DNA of 64,000 nt from Aurantiacibacter odishensis (GTDB lineage: Bacteria > Pseudomonadota > Alphaproteobacteria > Sphingomonadales > Sphingomonadaceae). The notes under the pieces are model-generated. The model did not search any database and was not told the origin of the DNA. It worked only from the letters and a program-made list of their open reading frames with translations. The translations under genes and the position numbers were made by a program. Shown here in pieces: positions 36,926 to 45,970 of this stretch; the first letter of the stretch is position 1; every line of letters begins with the position of its first letter. The stretch is taken from the NCBI RefSeq assembly GCF_003605195.1, contig NZ_QYOS01000023.1:310001-374000 (forward strand). Reading direction: 5' to 3'.

Positions 36926-39685
36926 GTGAGCCTTCCCAGTATTCCCAGACAGCGCGCCATTCTCGACCGGCGCAAACTCGTCGCCGCGATCGAAGAGATC
37001 GTGGCCGACAAGGGCGCGACCGATGGACGCCAGTCCATCGTCGAACAGTTGCGCGCCGCACTGGATGCCGGCCGCGCCGAACTGGCGCGCAGGCTGGAGG
37101 AAAAGCCGGGTTCGGGGCACGAGAGCGCCTATGGCCACGCCTTCCTGACGGACCAGCTGATCCGCATCGTTCACGACCACGTGATCGACCACGTCTATCC
37201 GGTCGCCAACCGTTCCAGCGGGGAGCGGCTCGCGCTGATTGCCGTGGGCGGATACGGACGCGGCGAAATGTGTCCGCATTCCGATGTCGACATCGCCTTC
37301 GTCACGCCGGACAAGCCGACATCCTGGTGCGAGCAGGTGATCGAGGCGATCCTCTACTACCTGTGGGATCTCAGCCTGACGGTGGGCCATTCCAGCCGTT
37401 CGCTGAACGAGGTCGTGCGCATGGCGAAGGAAGACCTGACCATCCGCACAGCCTTGCTGGAAGGGCGTTTCCTGTGGGGCGACCAGGACGTTTACGAAGC
37501 CGCCAGCAACCGCTTCTGGGCCGAAGTGGTGCCCGGCACCGAGAGCCAGTTCGTGTCCGAGAAGCTGGCCGAGCGCGATGCCCGGCACAAGCGCATGGGT
37601 GACAGCCGCTACGTCGTCGAACCCAATGTGAAGGACGGCAAGGGCGGCCTGCGCGACCTGCAGACGCTCTACTGGATCGGCAAGTACACCCACCGCGTGA
37701 AAAGCGCGCGCGAGCTGGTCGACAAGGGGCTGTTCACGCAGAAGGAATACCGCAGCTTCCGCCGCGCGGAGGGCTTCCTGCTGGCCGTGCGCGCCCACCT
37801 GCATACCATCGCCAGGCGCGGTGAGGACCGCCTGACCTTCGACCTGCAGCGCGAGGTCGCGGCGCGGATGAATTACGCCGATCGCCCCGGCAAGAGCGCG
37901 GTCGAACGCTTCATGCAGTTCTACTTCCTGCAGGTGAAGCACGTGGGCCACCTGACCGGCGTGTTCCTCTCTCACATCGAGGAGGAGACGCAGGAGCGCA
38001 GCATCATCAGCGAGTTCTTCTCCTCGCTCAAACCGGCCAAGACGATAGACGGCTACCCGGTGCAGGCCGGCAAGATCGCCGCGCCTTCGGACGACTGGTT
38101 CCAGCAGGACCCCGTGCGCCTGCTGGAAGTGTTCGCCATTGCCGAGCGCGAGGGGCTGGAAGTCCACCCCGCCACTATCCGTATCGCCCGGCGCGATTCC
38201 GGTCTGATCGACGCCAAGGTGCGCAAGGACCCGCGCGCCAACGAACTGTTTCTCGAAGTGCTGGGCGGGCAGCGCGATCCCGAAACCGTGCTGCGTTGGC
38301 TGAACGAGGCAGGCGTGTTCGGCCGCTTCGTGCCCGATTTCGGCAAGGTCAACGCGCAGATGCAGTTCGACATGTACCACCACTACACGGTGGACGAACA
38401 CACCATCCGCGCCATCGGCCTGTTGAGCGAGATCGAACGCGGCAAGCTGAAGGACGATCATCCCCTCGCCAGCGAGATGCTGCCGCTGATCAAGAACCGG
38501 CGCGCGCTCTACGTCTCCGTCCTGCTGCACGATATCGCCAAGGGCCGCGGCGGGGACCATTCGGTGCTGGGTGCGGACGTGGCGCGCAAGGTCTGCCCGC
38601 GCTTCGGGCTGGACGAGGAAGAGACCGAGCTTGTCGCCTGGCTGGTGCGCTATCACCTGCTGATGAGCGCGACCGCCTTCAAGCGCGACCTTTCCGACCC
38701 AAAGACCATCGGCGATTTCGTGGCCGAAGTGCAGAACCTTGAGCGGCTGAGGCTGCTGACCGTGTTGACCATCGTCGATATCCGCGCGGTGGGGCCAGGC
38801 ATCTGGAACAGCTGGAAACGCCAGCTGATCGGCGACCTTTACGAAAGCTCGGTCGAGCGGCTGCGGCTTGGCCACAAGGCGCACGGGCGCGAGGAACGCG
38901 TGAACGCCAAGAAGGAAGCCGTCGCCGAAATGCTCGGCGACAAGGGTTATCTCGTCGAAGCGCTCGATAACCGTTTCGACGATGCCTACTGGATCGCCGA
39001 GCCGGAGGACGTGATCGCCATCAACCTGCCGCATTACGAGGCAGCGCGCGATGCCAACCACGCCCTGTCCATCCACGCGCAGTTCTACGAGGCGCTTGGC
39101 GCCACGCTGGTGACCGTCATCGGGGAAGATCACCCCGGCCTGTTCTTCCGCATCGCGGGCGCGATTCACCTGGCGGGCGGCAACATCATCGATGCGCGCA
39201 TCCACACGAACCGTGTCGGCAAGGCAGTCGACAATTTCCTCGTGCTCGATCCGCTGGGCAAGCCGTTCAGCGAGGACCAGCAGCTTGCCCGCCTCAAGAA
39301 AGCCATCGAGGATGCGCTGGCGAACAAGATCGACATGGTGCCGCGCCTTGCCAAGCGTCCGCTGAAGCAGAGCCGCGCGGAAAACTTCCACGTCGCGCCG
39401 CAGGTCTTGTTCGACAACGATGCCTCGAACCGCTTCACCGTGATCGAGGTGAACGCGACGGACCGGCCCGCGCTGCTCAACCGCCTGACCCGCGCCATGT
39501 TCGAAGCGAGCCTGATCATCAATTCCGCGCACATCACCCAGTACGGGGAGCGCGCGGTGGACACTTTCTACGTCACTGACCTGCTGGGCGGGAAGATCGT
39601 CAACGAGGAACGGCTGGAAAAGGTCAAGCGCGCCCTGCTGGACGCGATCGCCGCGGGTGAGCCGGAGACTGCGGAAGCCGCCTGA
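36926..39685 (+). CDS. glnD: [Protein-PII] uridylyltransferase / uridylyl-removing enzyme
   Basis: The protein has 919 residues. Nitrogen sensor that uridylylates PII (GlnB/GlnK) when glutamine is low and removes UMP when it is high. Nucleotidyltransferase domain: IAVGGYGRGEMCPHSDVDIAF near residues 105-125. The central PII-linked domain includes KDGKGGLRDLQTLYWIG. HD domain: LLHDIAKGRGGDHSVLGADVARK near 535. Two C-terminal ACT domains begin near 730 (VTVIGEDHPGLFFRIAGAI) and 835 (TVIEVNATDRPALLNRLTRAM). GTG start at 36926, since the overlapping ATG at 36924 is followed at once by a stop. Confidence 0.96.
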   Translation: MSLPSIPRQRAILDRRKLVAAIEEIVADKGATDGRQSIVEQLRAALDAGRAELARRLEEKPGSGHESAYGHAFLTDQLIRIVHDHVIDHVYPVANRSSGERLALIAVGGYGRGEMCPHSDVDIAFVTPDKPTSWCEQVIEAILYYLWDLSLTVGHSSRSLNEVVRMAKEDLTIRTALLEGRFLWGDQDVYEAASNRFWAEVVPGTESQFVSEKLAERDARHKRMGDSRYVVEPNVKDGKGGLRDLQTLYWIGKYTHRVKSARELVDKGLFTQKEYRSFRRAEGFLLAVRAHLHTIARRGEDRLTFDLQREVAARMNYADRPGKSAVERFMQFYFLQVKHVGHLTGVFLSHIEEETQERSIISEFFSSLKPAKTIDGYPVQAGKIAAPSDDWFQQDPVRLLEVFAIAEREGLEVHPATIRIARRDSGLIDAKVRKDPRANELFLEVLGGQRDPETVLRWLNEAGVFGRFVPDFGKVNAQMQFDMYHHYTVDEHTIRAIGLLSEIERGKLKDDHPLASEMLPLIKNRRALYVSVLLHDIAKGRGGDHSVLGADVARKVCPRFGLDEEETELVAWLVRYHLLMSATAFKRDLSDPKTIGDFVAEVQNLERLRLLTVLTIVDIRAVGPGIWNSWKRQLIGDLYESSVERLRLGHKAHGREERVNAKKEAVAEMLGDKGYLVEALDNRFDDAYWIAEPEDVIAINLPHYEAARDANHALSIHAQFYEALGATLVTVIGEDHPGLFFRIAGAIHLAGGNIIDARIHTNRVGKAVDNFLVLDPLGKPFSEDQQLARLKKAIEDALANKIDMVPRLAKRPLKQSRAENFHVAPQVLFDNDASNRFTVIEVNATDRPALLNRLTRAMFEASLIINSAHITQYGERAVDTFYVTDLLGGKIVNEERLEKVKRALLDAIAAGEPETAEAA

Positions 39686-39703
39686 ACAGACTGCGGCCTC
39701 GCC

Positions 39704-40372
39704 TCAAATCCCGCGTTCACCGAACAACGCGGTGCCCACGCGCACATGGGTCGCGCCCAGCATGATGGCGGTGGGAAAGTCGCCGCTCATGCCCATGGAT
39801 CGGCCTTCGAGACCGTGATCGTCGGCGATCTTGGCCATCAGGGCGAAATAGGGCGCGGGCTCGATACCGAGCGGCGGCACGCACATCAGCCCGGCAACCG
39901 GAATATCGGCCTCGCGCGCCTGTTCCAGCAGGCCGGGCAGGTCAGCAATGGCGCAGCCGCCCTTCTGCTCTTCCTCGCCGATATCCACCTGCACGAAGCA
40001 CGGCACGCGCCTGCCGGTCTTCTCGAACGCCTTGGCCAGCGCTTTCACCAGGCTGGGCCGGTCGAGCGAGTGGATGCAGTCGAACAGGGCGACGGCGTCC
40101 TCGGCCTTGTTCGATTGCAGCTGGCCGACGAGGTGGAGCTGAACGTCCGGATATTGCTCGCGCAGGGCGGGCCACTTCTCCTGTGCTTCCTGCACCCGGT
40201 TCTCTCCGAAAACGCGCTGGCCTGCCTCCAGCAGAGGGCGGATCGCTTCGGCGACGTGCGTCTTGCTGACGGCGACCAGCGTCACCTCTTCCGGCTTGCG
40301 GCGGGCGATGGCGCAGGTCTTGTCGATCTTGGCCTGCACTTCTGCCAGGCGTTCTGTGGCGCTTTTGCTCAT
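39704..40372 (-). CDS. yggS: YggS/PLPBP family pyridoxal-phosphate-binding protein
   Basis: The protein has 222 residues. Single-domain fold-type III PLP protein that buffers cellular PLP; no catalytic activity known. The PLP Lys is K37 in LVAVSKTHVAEAI; other signatures are FGENRVQEAQEKW, LHLVGQLQSNKA, VPCFVQVDIGEEEQKGG, GLMCVPPL and the C-terminal MGMSGDFPTAIMLGATHVRVGTALFG. The start at 40372 is 20 bp from the divergent start of the next gene and has no ribosome-binding site, indicating a leaderless message. Confidence 0.95.
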   Translation of the reverse strand: MSKSATERLAEVQAKIDKTCAIARRKPEEVTLVAVSKTHVAEAIRPLLEAGQRVFGENRVQEAQEKWPALREQYPDVQLHLVGQLQSNKAEDAVALFDCIHSLDRPSLVKALAKAFEKTGRRVPCFVQVDIGEEEQKGGCAIADLPGLLEQAREADIPVAGLMCVPPLGIEPAPYFALMAKIADDHGLEGRSMGMSGDFPTAIMLGATHVRVGTALFGERGI

Positions 40373-40375
40373 AGG

Positions 40376-40389
40376 CGCGCTATAGCGCG
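40376..40389. promoter_or_regulatory. Perfectly palindromic divergent -10 region between yggS and the ThiE-like gene
   Basis: CGCGCTATAGCGCG is a perfect 14-bp palindrome centred in the 20 bp separating two divergent start codons (40372 -, 40393 +). Its core GCTATAGC fits the alphaproteobacterial -10 pattern GCTANAWC in seven of eight positions on both strands. On each strand TATAGC occupies -12 to -7 if transcription starts at the start codon. No clear -35 element is visible on either side. Confidence 0.55.
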
Positions 40390-40392
40390 GGG

Positions 40393-40929
40393 ATGAACGG
40401 TTTCCAGTCCCTGCCGAACCTGTGGCTGCTTTCGGACGCGCGCAACGACGCGGTGCTGGAGGAGCGGCTGGGCGAATTTAGGGAACCGGTGGGTTTCGTC
40501 TATCGCCACTACCACCTCCCTCCGGCGGAGCGGCGGGCTCGGTTCGAGACGCTGGCACGCATTGCGCGGCGCATGGGGCATCTCGTCATCCTGTCCGACA
40601 GCACCCTGACCGCGCGCGAATGGGGCGCACACGGCGTCTACGGCGCGCCGCTGTCGATCTATCCGACAAGGGGCGACATGATCACCATCGCCACCGTCCA
40701 CGACATGCGCGAAATGGCACAGGCCAACCGTATTGGGGCGGACGCGATCATGCTCTCGCCGGTTTTCCTCACTCGCTCCCACCCCGGCGGCGCTGTGCTG
40801 GGCCCAGCAAGGTTCCGCACGCTGGCGAGCCACGCGCAGATGCCGGTGATCGCGCTGGGCGGAATGACGCGAGAAACAGCGCGCCAACTCGATTGGCCAA
40901 GATGGGCCGCCATAGACGGCCTCTCCTGA
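40393..40929 (+). CDS. Thiamine-phosphate synthase-like (ThiE/TenI) protein
   Basis: The protein has 178 residues, about 30 shorter than ThiE. Barrel features: LWLLSDARND, LVILSDSTLTAREWGAHGVYG, MREMAQANRIGADAIMLSPVFLTRSHPGG and MPVIALGGMTRETARQL. The pyrophosphate-binding ending is present, but the classical GP-x-F-x-T-x-T-K segment is altered (SPVFLTRSHP, no Lys) and the usual QLREK-type entry is missing. It may be a TenI-like isomerase or a reduced ThiE rather than a full enzyme. Starts at ATG 40393 without a ribosome-binding site. Confidence 0.8.
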   Translation: MNGFQSLPNLWLLSDARNDAVLEERLGEFREPVGFVYRHYHLPPAERRARFETLARIARRMGHLVILSDSTLTAREWGAHGVYGAPLSIYPTRGDMITIATVHDMREMAQANRIGADAIMLSPVFLTRSHPGGAVLGPARFRTLASHAQMPVIALGGMTRETARQLDWPRWAAIDGLS

Positions 40930-41042
40930 ACGGCCCATAGGGCCGCAAGGGCGAACGCCCGCCCGCAGCGGGCGCAACTTGCCTGCGCATCTAGCGAGGA
41001 CGCGCCTGCGGAGGCAGGTGCGTAAAACAAAACCAAAACAAT

Positions 41043-41066
41043 TTGACCCCGGAGTCCCGCTATGGG
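41043..41066 (+). promoter_or_regulatory. Probable ftsK promoter
   Basis: TTGACC (41043-41048) and GCTATGGG (41059-41066) match the alphaproteobacterial short-spacer pattern with 10 nt between them and lie about 40 nt before the ftsK start. Upstream, 40930-41030 contains several GC-rich inverted repeats (for example GGCCC-ATA-GGGCC and CGCCCGC-AGC-GGGCG) that may end transcription of the preceding gene. Confidence 0.45.
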
Positions 41067-41103
41067 ATTCTGCCGACCGGGACGCATCATTAGGGGATCG
41101 ACC

Positions 41104-43452
41104 ATGGCCACGAGGGCCGCCAAACCGAATGCAGACTGGCGCGCCGCATTTCGCCGGTCGCTGGCGCGCAGCGCGCAGCTGACGGGCGCGGTGGTGCTGT
41201 TCGCCTTCACGGCGTTCCTCGCCATTTCGCTGGTCAGCTACAGCCAGACCGATCCCTCGCTTTCCACTGCCGCAGGCGACACCATCGACAACTGGATGGG
41301 CGCACCTGGTGCCTTTGCCGCCGACCTGGCGCTGACGGCCTTCGGCTGGGTCTCCGTGCTGCTTTTGCCGCTGACCTACGTCTTTGCGCGCAAACTGTGG
41401 CGCGATGCGGACGAGGACGAGCACTGGGGCGGCGCGTGGTGGCGCACGGTGGGTGTGCTGCTGGTGGCCATGGTGCTGCTGGCGACGGCATTCTCTCTGG
41501 TGACGGATGCGCGCCAGCACAGCTGGCCTGCCGGGTTTGGCGGGCTGGCCGGATTGCTGGGCGAAGGCGCGCTTGATGCCCTGGCCGGGCTGCTGCCCGA
41601 AGGCGGACGGTTCTGGGGAATCCTCGCAGGCGGGCTTGCCTGCCTTGGCGGCGGTGCGCTGCTGGCGGGCCGCGTGTTCGCAGTGGACTGGGCCGGGCTG
41701 CTGACCATGCCGAACTGGGCTGGCATCATGCCGCGCCTCTCCACTTCGGATAATTCCTTCAAACCTGACGAACCGAAACGGCAAAAGGCGCGCCGTGCGA
41801 AAGCAAGGCCCGATACCGAAGACGACGAGGACGACACCGCTCCTGCCGTCGAGCGCCGTCCGGTCGAGATTGCCGATCCCGCTGCGCCGCCGCGCCGGGC
41901 AAAGCCATCGACCAAGACGCAGCAGCCCGACATGTTCGCCGACTATGCCCTGCCCAGCATCGACCTGCTGGAAGACGCTGCCGTCGACAACGCCCCGCCG
42001 CTCGACAAGCTGGCGCTGGAGCGCAACGCCCGCCTGCTGGAAACCGTGCTCGACGATTTCAACGTCAAGGGCGAGATCACCGCGGTGAAAACCGGCCCCG
42101 TCGTCACCATGTACGAACTGGAGCCCGCGCCCGGCATCAAGGCCAGCCGCGTCGTCGGCCTCGCCGAGGACATCGCCCGCAACATGAGCGCGATCAGCGC
42201 GCGCGTGGCGCCGATTCCCGGCAAGACGGTGATGGGCATCGAACTGCCCAATGCCAACCGCCAGACCGTCAGCTTCAAGGAACTGTGCGAAAGCGAGGCC
42301 TTCGTCGACGCGCGCGGCAACCTGCCGATCATTCTCGGCAAGGGAATCTCCGGCGATCCCATCGTCGCGGACCTTGCTGCCATGCCGCACCTGCTGGTGG
42401 CGGGCACCACCGGCTCGGGCAAGTCGGTGGGCCTCAACGCCATCCTGCTGAGCCTGCTCTACAAGTTCACTCCCGCCGAGTGCCGCCTGATCCTGATCGA
42501 TCCCAAGGTGCTGGAGCTCAAGAGCTACGACGACATTCCCCACCTGCTCGCCCCCGTGGTGACGGAGCCGCACAAGTCGGTCCGCAGCCTGAAGTGGGCG
42601 GTGGAGGAGATGGAAAAGCGCTACCGCATGATGAGCGAAATCGGCGCGCGCAACCTGCACGGCTTCAACGAACGCGTCGCCGCCGCTGCCGCCAAGGGCA
42701 AGCCGCTCAAGCGCACCGTGCAGACCGGCTACGACCCCGAAACGGGCGAGGCCATCGTGGAAGAGGCCGAACTCGATTACGAAGTGCTGCCGCAGATCGT
42801 GCTGATCGTCGATGAACTGGCCGACCTGATGGTGGTGGTCGGCAAGGAGATCGAGGTGCTGATCCAGCGCCTTTCGCAGAAATCGCGTGCAGCGGGCATC
42901 CACCTCATCATGGCGACGCAGCGCCCCTCGGTTGATGTGATCACTGGCGTCATCAAGGCCAACCTTCCCACCCGCATCAGCTTCAATGTCACCAGTCGCA
43001 TCGACAGCCGCACGATCCTGGGCGAACAGGGCGCGGAGCAGTTGCTGGGCAAGGGCGACATGCTGTTCAAGCCCAACACCGGCGCGATCCAGCGCGTGCA
43101 TGGCCCCTTCGTGTCCGACGAGGAAGTGGAGAAAGTGGCCGATCACTGGCGCGCGCAGGGCGAGCCGGCCTACATCGATTCCGTCACCGAGGAGCCGGAA
43201 GACGGCGGCTTCAACTTCGAGGACGAGTTCACGGCCAGCGACAACCCCGAAGAGCGCAAGTATCGCCAAGCCTGCCAGATCGTGATCGAGAACCAGAAGG
43301 CGTCCGGCTCGTGGCTGCAACGCCAGATGGGCGTGGGCTACAACACCGCCGCCAAGTGGATCGAGCGCATGGAAGGCGAAGGGCTGGTTGGCCCCGCCAA
43401 CCACGTCGGCCGCCGCGAGATCTTCCGCGACCGGGACGGCAACCCGATCTGA
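41104..43452 (+). CDS. ftsK: DNA translocase FtsK
   Basis: The protein has 782 residues from ATG 41104 (AGGGGA upstream). Septal DNA pump for chromosome dimer resolution. N-terminal membrane part with four helices (about 25-190); a short charged linker (about 215-275, RRAKARPDTEDDEDD); alpha/beta motor domain with Walker A VAGTTGSGKSVGLN near 436, LILIDPKVLELKSY, Walker B QIVLIVDELADLMVV and the HLIMATQRPSVDVITG arm; C-terminal winged-helix gamma domain (KASGSWLQRQMGVGYNTAAK) that reads KOPS-type signals. Linker shorter than in E. coli. lolA, often next to ftsK in alphaproteobacteria, is not here. Confidence 0.96.
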   Translation: MATRAAKPNADWRAAFRRSLARSAQLTGAVVLFAFTAFLAISLVSYSQTDPSLSTAAGDTIDNWMGAPGAFAADLALTAFGWVSVLLLPLTYVFARKLWRDADEDEHWGGAWWRTVGVLLVAMVLLATAFSLVTDARQHSWPAGFGGLAGLLGEGALDALAGLLPEGGRFWGILAGGLACLGGGALLAGRVFAVDWAGLLTMPNWAGIMPRLSTSDNSFKPDEPKRQKARRAKARPDTEDDEDDTAPAVERRPVEIADPAAPPRRAKPSTKTQQPDMFADYALPSIDLLEDAAVDNAPPLDKLALERNARLLETVLDDFNVKGEITAVKTGPVVTMYELEPAPGIKASRVVGLAEDIARNMSAISARVAPIPGKTVMGIELPNANRQTVSFKELCESEAFVDARGNLPIILGKGISGDPIVADLAAMPHLLVAGTTGSGKSVGLNAILLSLLYKFTPAECRLILIDPKVLELKSYDDIPHLLAPVVTEPHKSVRSLKWAVEEMEKRYRMMSEIGARNLHGFNERVAAAAAKGKPLKRTVQTGYDPETGEAIVEEAELDYEVLPQIVLIVDELADLMVVVGKEIEVLIQRLSQKSRAAGIHLIMATQRPSVDVITGVIKANLPTRISFNVTSRIDSRTILGEQGAEQLLGKGDMLFKPNTGAIQRVHGPFVSDEEVEKVADHWRAQGEPAYIDSVTEEPEDGGFNFEDEFTASDNPEERKYRQACQIVIENQKASGSWLQRQMGVGYNTAAKWIERMEGEGLVGPANHVGRREIFRDRDGNPI

Positions 43453-43557
43453 TTGTCACTCTCAGGACGAATAACCGATATGGTTCTAGGCGGTAAAGCG
43501 CCCGAACGTGCCGAGCAAAACCTTTCGCGTTAGGGTTAGCAAAGTCTAAACCATTGA

Positions 43558-44523
43558 ATGCGTAATTCCCCTCCCATGCAGGGGAAATCACCTTTTCGCG
43601 CCGTGTTGCGTCTCGCCACTGTCGCACTCGCCATGCTGGGCGCTGGTCTTTCCACGCCCGCCACAGCGCAGGACGGCAATGGCTGGGAGCTCGACCCCTT
43701 CGCCCGCGTCGAGGCAGGCGTCGTCACTTCCGAAAGCAGCGACCGCGAGGACGAGCTGATCATTGTGGGCGACGGCGGTTACCTGCGCGGACAGGTGGGC
43801 GTGGAACTGAAGGACGAGACCACCACTTTCCGCCTCGAGGCAGACCGCATCCAGGTGGAACGCTTCGGCAATGCCACGGGCCGCGAACGCTACGACCGCG
43901 ACCGCTTCACCGCCTCTGTCGAACAGGAGTTCGGCGACGACTGGGCCGTGCGCCTCCAGGGCCGCATCTACGACGATCTCGTCAGCGTGGAGAGCGCCGA
44001 CACCGACGAGGTGCAGGCCTCCGTCCGCATCGAATACCAGCCGGTCCTCGAACACCGCGTGCGCGCCACCGTCACGTGGCGAGACCGCGAATATGCCAAC
44101 ACCGACGGCCCGAACGGCACCGCGTCCGAAGGCGAGGGCCTGCGTGTCGATCTCGACTATCGCCACCGCATCGGACGCTATCACTACGTGAACGTCGACC
44201 TGCGCGCCGAAGAAATCGATTCCGACAATCCGGACCGTGCCTACACCCGCGAATCCGCGTCGCTCTCCTACACCCGCCCCATCACCGACGACCTGCGCGT
44301 GCGCCCCGCCATCGAGGTGCGACACACCCGGTTCGAAGGTCGCATGACCCCCGGCGGCATCCCGCGCGACGACACCCAGTTCGTGCCCGAGGTGGAATTC
44401 CTGTGGTGGCCGGGTGACTGGCGGATCGAGGCAGAGGCGAAATACATCGTCAGCACCTCCAACGATCCCGTGCGGATGCGCGAGGGTTACCGGCTGAGCC
44501 TGTCCTTGGCCCATGTTTTCTAA
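43558..44523 (+). CDS. Outer-membrane beta-barrel protein
   Basis: The protein has 321 residues. Signal peptide to about residue 38 (GLSTPATAQD). The mature chain is a run of alternating-polarity strands with Arg/Glu/Asp-rich periplasmic turns (for example LRGQVGVELKDETTTFRLEADR, WAVRLQGRIYDDLVS, HRVRATVTWRDREYA, RYHYVNVDLRAEEID, EVEFLWWPGDWRIEAEAKYIV) and ends GYRLSLSLAHVF, a C-terminal aromatic beta-signal recognised by BamA. About 12-14 strands. No named family. Its last 11 nt overlap the 7TM gene, so the three genes to 46658 form an operon. Confidence 0.8.
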   Translation: MRNSPPMQGKSPFRAVLRLATVALAMLGAGLSTPATAQDGNGWELDPFARVEAGVVTSESSDREDELIIVGDGGYLRGQVGVELKDETTTFRLEADRIQVERFGNATGRERYDRDRFTASVEQEFGDDWAVRLQGRIYDDLVSVESADTDEVQASVRIEYQPVLEHRVRATVTWRDREYANTDGPNGTASEGEGLRVDLDYRHRIGRYHYVNVDLRAEEIDSDNPDRAYTRESASLSYTRPITDDLRVRPAIEVRHTRFEGRMTPGGIPRDDTQFVPEVEFLWWPGDWRIEAEAKYIVSTSNDPVRMREGYRLSLSLAHVF

Positions 44524-45970
44524 CAAGATCGCATTCCTGAAAGGCGCGTGGGAACGCGCCACGCCGCAGGTGCGCCGCCCCGCCTACATCGGCATGGCGG
44601 TGTTCGCGGTGCTGGGCGCGCTTGCGCTCTGGGGCATCAGCAACACGCGCAATCCGCTGTCCATGCCGTCGGCGCTGGGCGGCATCGCCGTGTCGCAGGC
44701 GATCTGGGGCCTGAAGCCATCGAACCTGCTGATGGTGCTGCCCATCGGCAGCTTCCTGGTGGTGCTGGCGCGCAGTTTCATCGGGATGAAGGCTTTCGGG
44801 CTGTTCACGCCCATGCTGATCGCGCTTGCCTTCCTGCAGATCGGCCCGGTCTTCGGCCCCATCGTGCTGTGCACTGCCGTCGCCATCGGCATGGCCGTCG
44901 CCCCCTCTCTGCTGAAGCTGCGGATGACCCGCGTGGGTTTCCTCGGCGTGCTGATTTCGCTGGTGGTGTTCGTGCTGGCCGCCTTGCAGGGCATTCTCGA
45001 CACCAACCTGCAGGTGGACGCCATGCCCGTGGTCGTCACCGCGCTGGTGGTGGAACGCTGGTGGCGTCAGTGGGAGAAGGACGGTTACTTCGAAGCCGCG
45101 CACATCGCCTTCAACACCATGATGCTGGCGCTGGTGATCCAGTTCGTGATGGTGAGCGAGATTGCGCTGCGCCTGATCGAGGTCTCGCCGCTGCTGCTGC
45201 CGGGCTTTGCCGCCATCGCCATCACCATCCTTGGCCGTTATCGCGGCCTGCGCATGACGGAGATCGGGCGCTTCTTCCCCATCTGGTACGAGGGCTGGAT
45301 GAAGCGCATGGGCAAGGAGGTGGCGCCCGCCCCGGTCGAGGAAGTGGAACAGATCCTCGCCGCCCGCGCCGAGATCGACAAGCCGCACGACGAGGATGAG
45401 AAGGAGACGGAGGTCCAGCTCTCGGTCTTCCCGTCCCGGCCACCCCCACCGGGACGTCCTCTCGTTGTCCGGTCGCTGACCGACAGGCGTGCGAACCCGC
45501 CCGCGATCGACAGGCGTGCCGCGCCTCCGCAGATGCAGGCAAACCCGGATGGACCCGCAGAACCGTCCCCCGGTCGCCTGACCGCGTTCGAGTGGGACCG
45601 TGTCCGTGCCGAAATTTCCGCAACACAGCTTGGATTGCCCGATGTTCAACCCGATGAACCTGCTGACGCGCCGCTCCCGCCCTATGACCGTTCCACCGGC
45701 AGACGCGATGAAGGCGGCGGCATCGCCGCACTCTTCGCCCGCCGAAGCGAGATCGGAAGGCTGTTCGAGCCTGCCCTCCTCGGCTTCCTCGACTCCGGTG
45801 GTGGACGAGATACTGGGCATCAATCTGCGCAACGCGATCATCGCCAAGTACAATCCGCGCCACGCGATCGAGCGGGCGCGCGACAAGGTGGCGGCCAAGG
45901 TGGCTTTGGTGGAGCACGGCGTCAAAACCTCCGGCACCATAGCCGTGGTCTCCGGCTATGGTCAGCTTAG
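44513..45970 (+). CDS. 7TM membrane protein (7TM_transglut-like) with long cytoplasmic tail
   Basis: The frame has 485 residues. Residues about 20-260 hold seven helices and match the membrane part of the inactive-transglutaminase fusion family: SFIGMKAFGLFTPMLIALAF, MPVVVTALVVERWWRQW, AAIAITILGRYRGLRMTEIG. The transglutaminase-like domain that normally precedes these helices is absent. The tail from about 290 is Pro/Arg-rich and disordered. The frame's last third overlaps the ATP-grasp gene for 329 nt; GC at third positions there favours the ATP-grasp frame after about 45640, so the true C-terminus is uncertain. Known relatives sit beside ATP-grasp amino-acid ligases in predicted peptide-tagging operons. 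Confidence 0.8.
   Translation: MFSNKIAFLKGAWERATPQVRRPAYIGMAVFAVLGALALWGISNTRNPLSMPSALGGIAVSQAIWGLKPSNLLMVLPIGSFLVVLARSFIGMKAFGLFTPMLIALAFLQIGPVFGPIVLCTAVAIGMAVAPSLLKLRMTRVGFLGVLISLVVFVLAALQGILDTNLQVDAMPVVVTALVVERWWRQWEKDGYFEAAHIAFNTMMLALVIQFVMVSEIALRLIEVSPLLLPGFAAIAITILGRYRGLRMTEIGRFFPIWYEGWMKRMGKEVAPAPVEEVEQILAARAEIDKPHDEDEKETEVQLSVFPSRPPPPGRPLVVRSLTDRRANPPAIDRRAAPPQMQANPDGPAEPSPGRLTAFEWDRVRAEISATQLGLPDVQPDEPADAPLPPYDRSTGRRDEGGGIAALFARRSEIGRLFEPALLGFLDSGGGRDTGHQSAQRDHRQVQSAPRDRAGARQGGGQGGFGGARRQNLRHHSRGLRLWSA

Noticed and set aside
36782-39532. 916-codon open frame on the - strand
   Set aside because: Antisense to glnD, with no signal, motif or ribosome-binding site.
40369-43404. 1011-codon open frame on the - strand
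   Set aside because: Antisense to ftsK and the ThiE-like gene; low-complexity composition and no recognisable domain.
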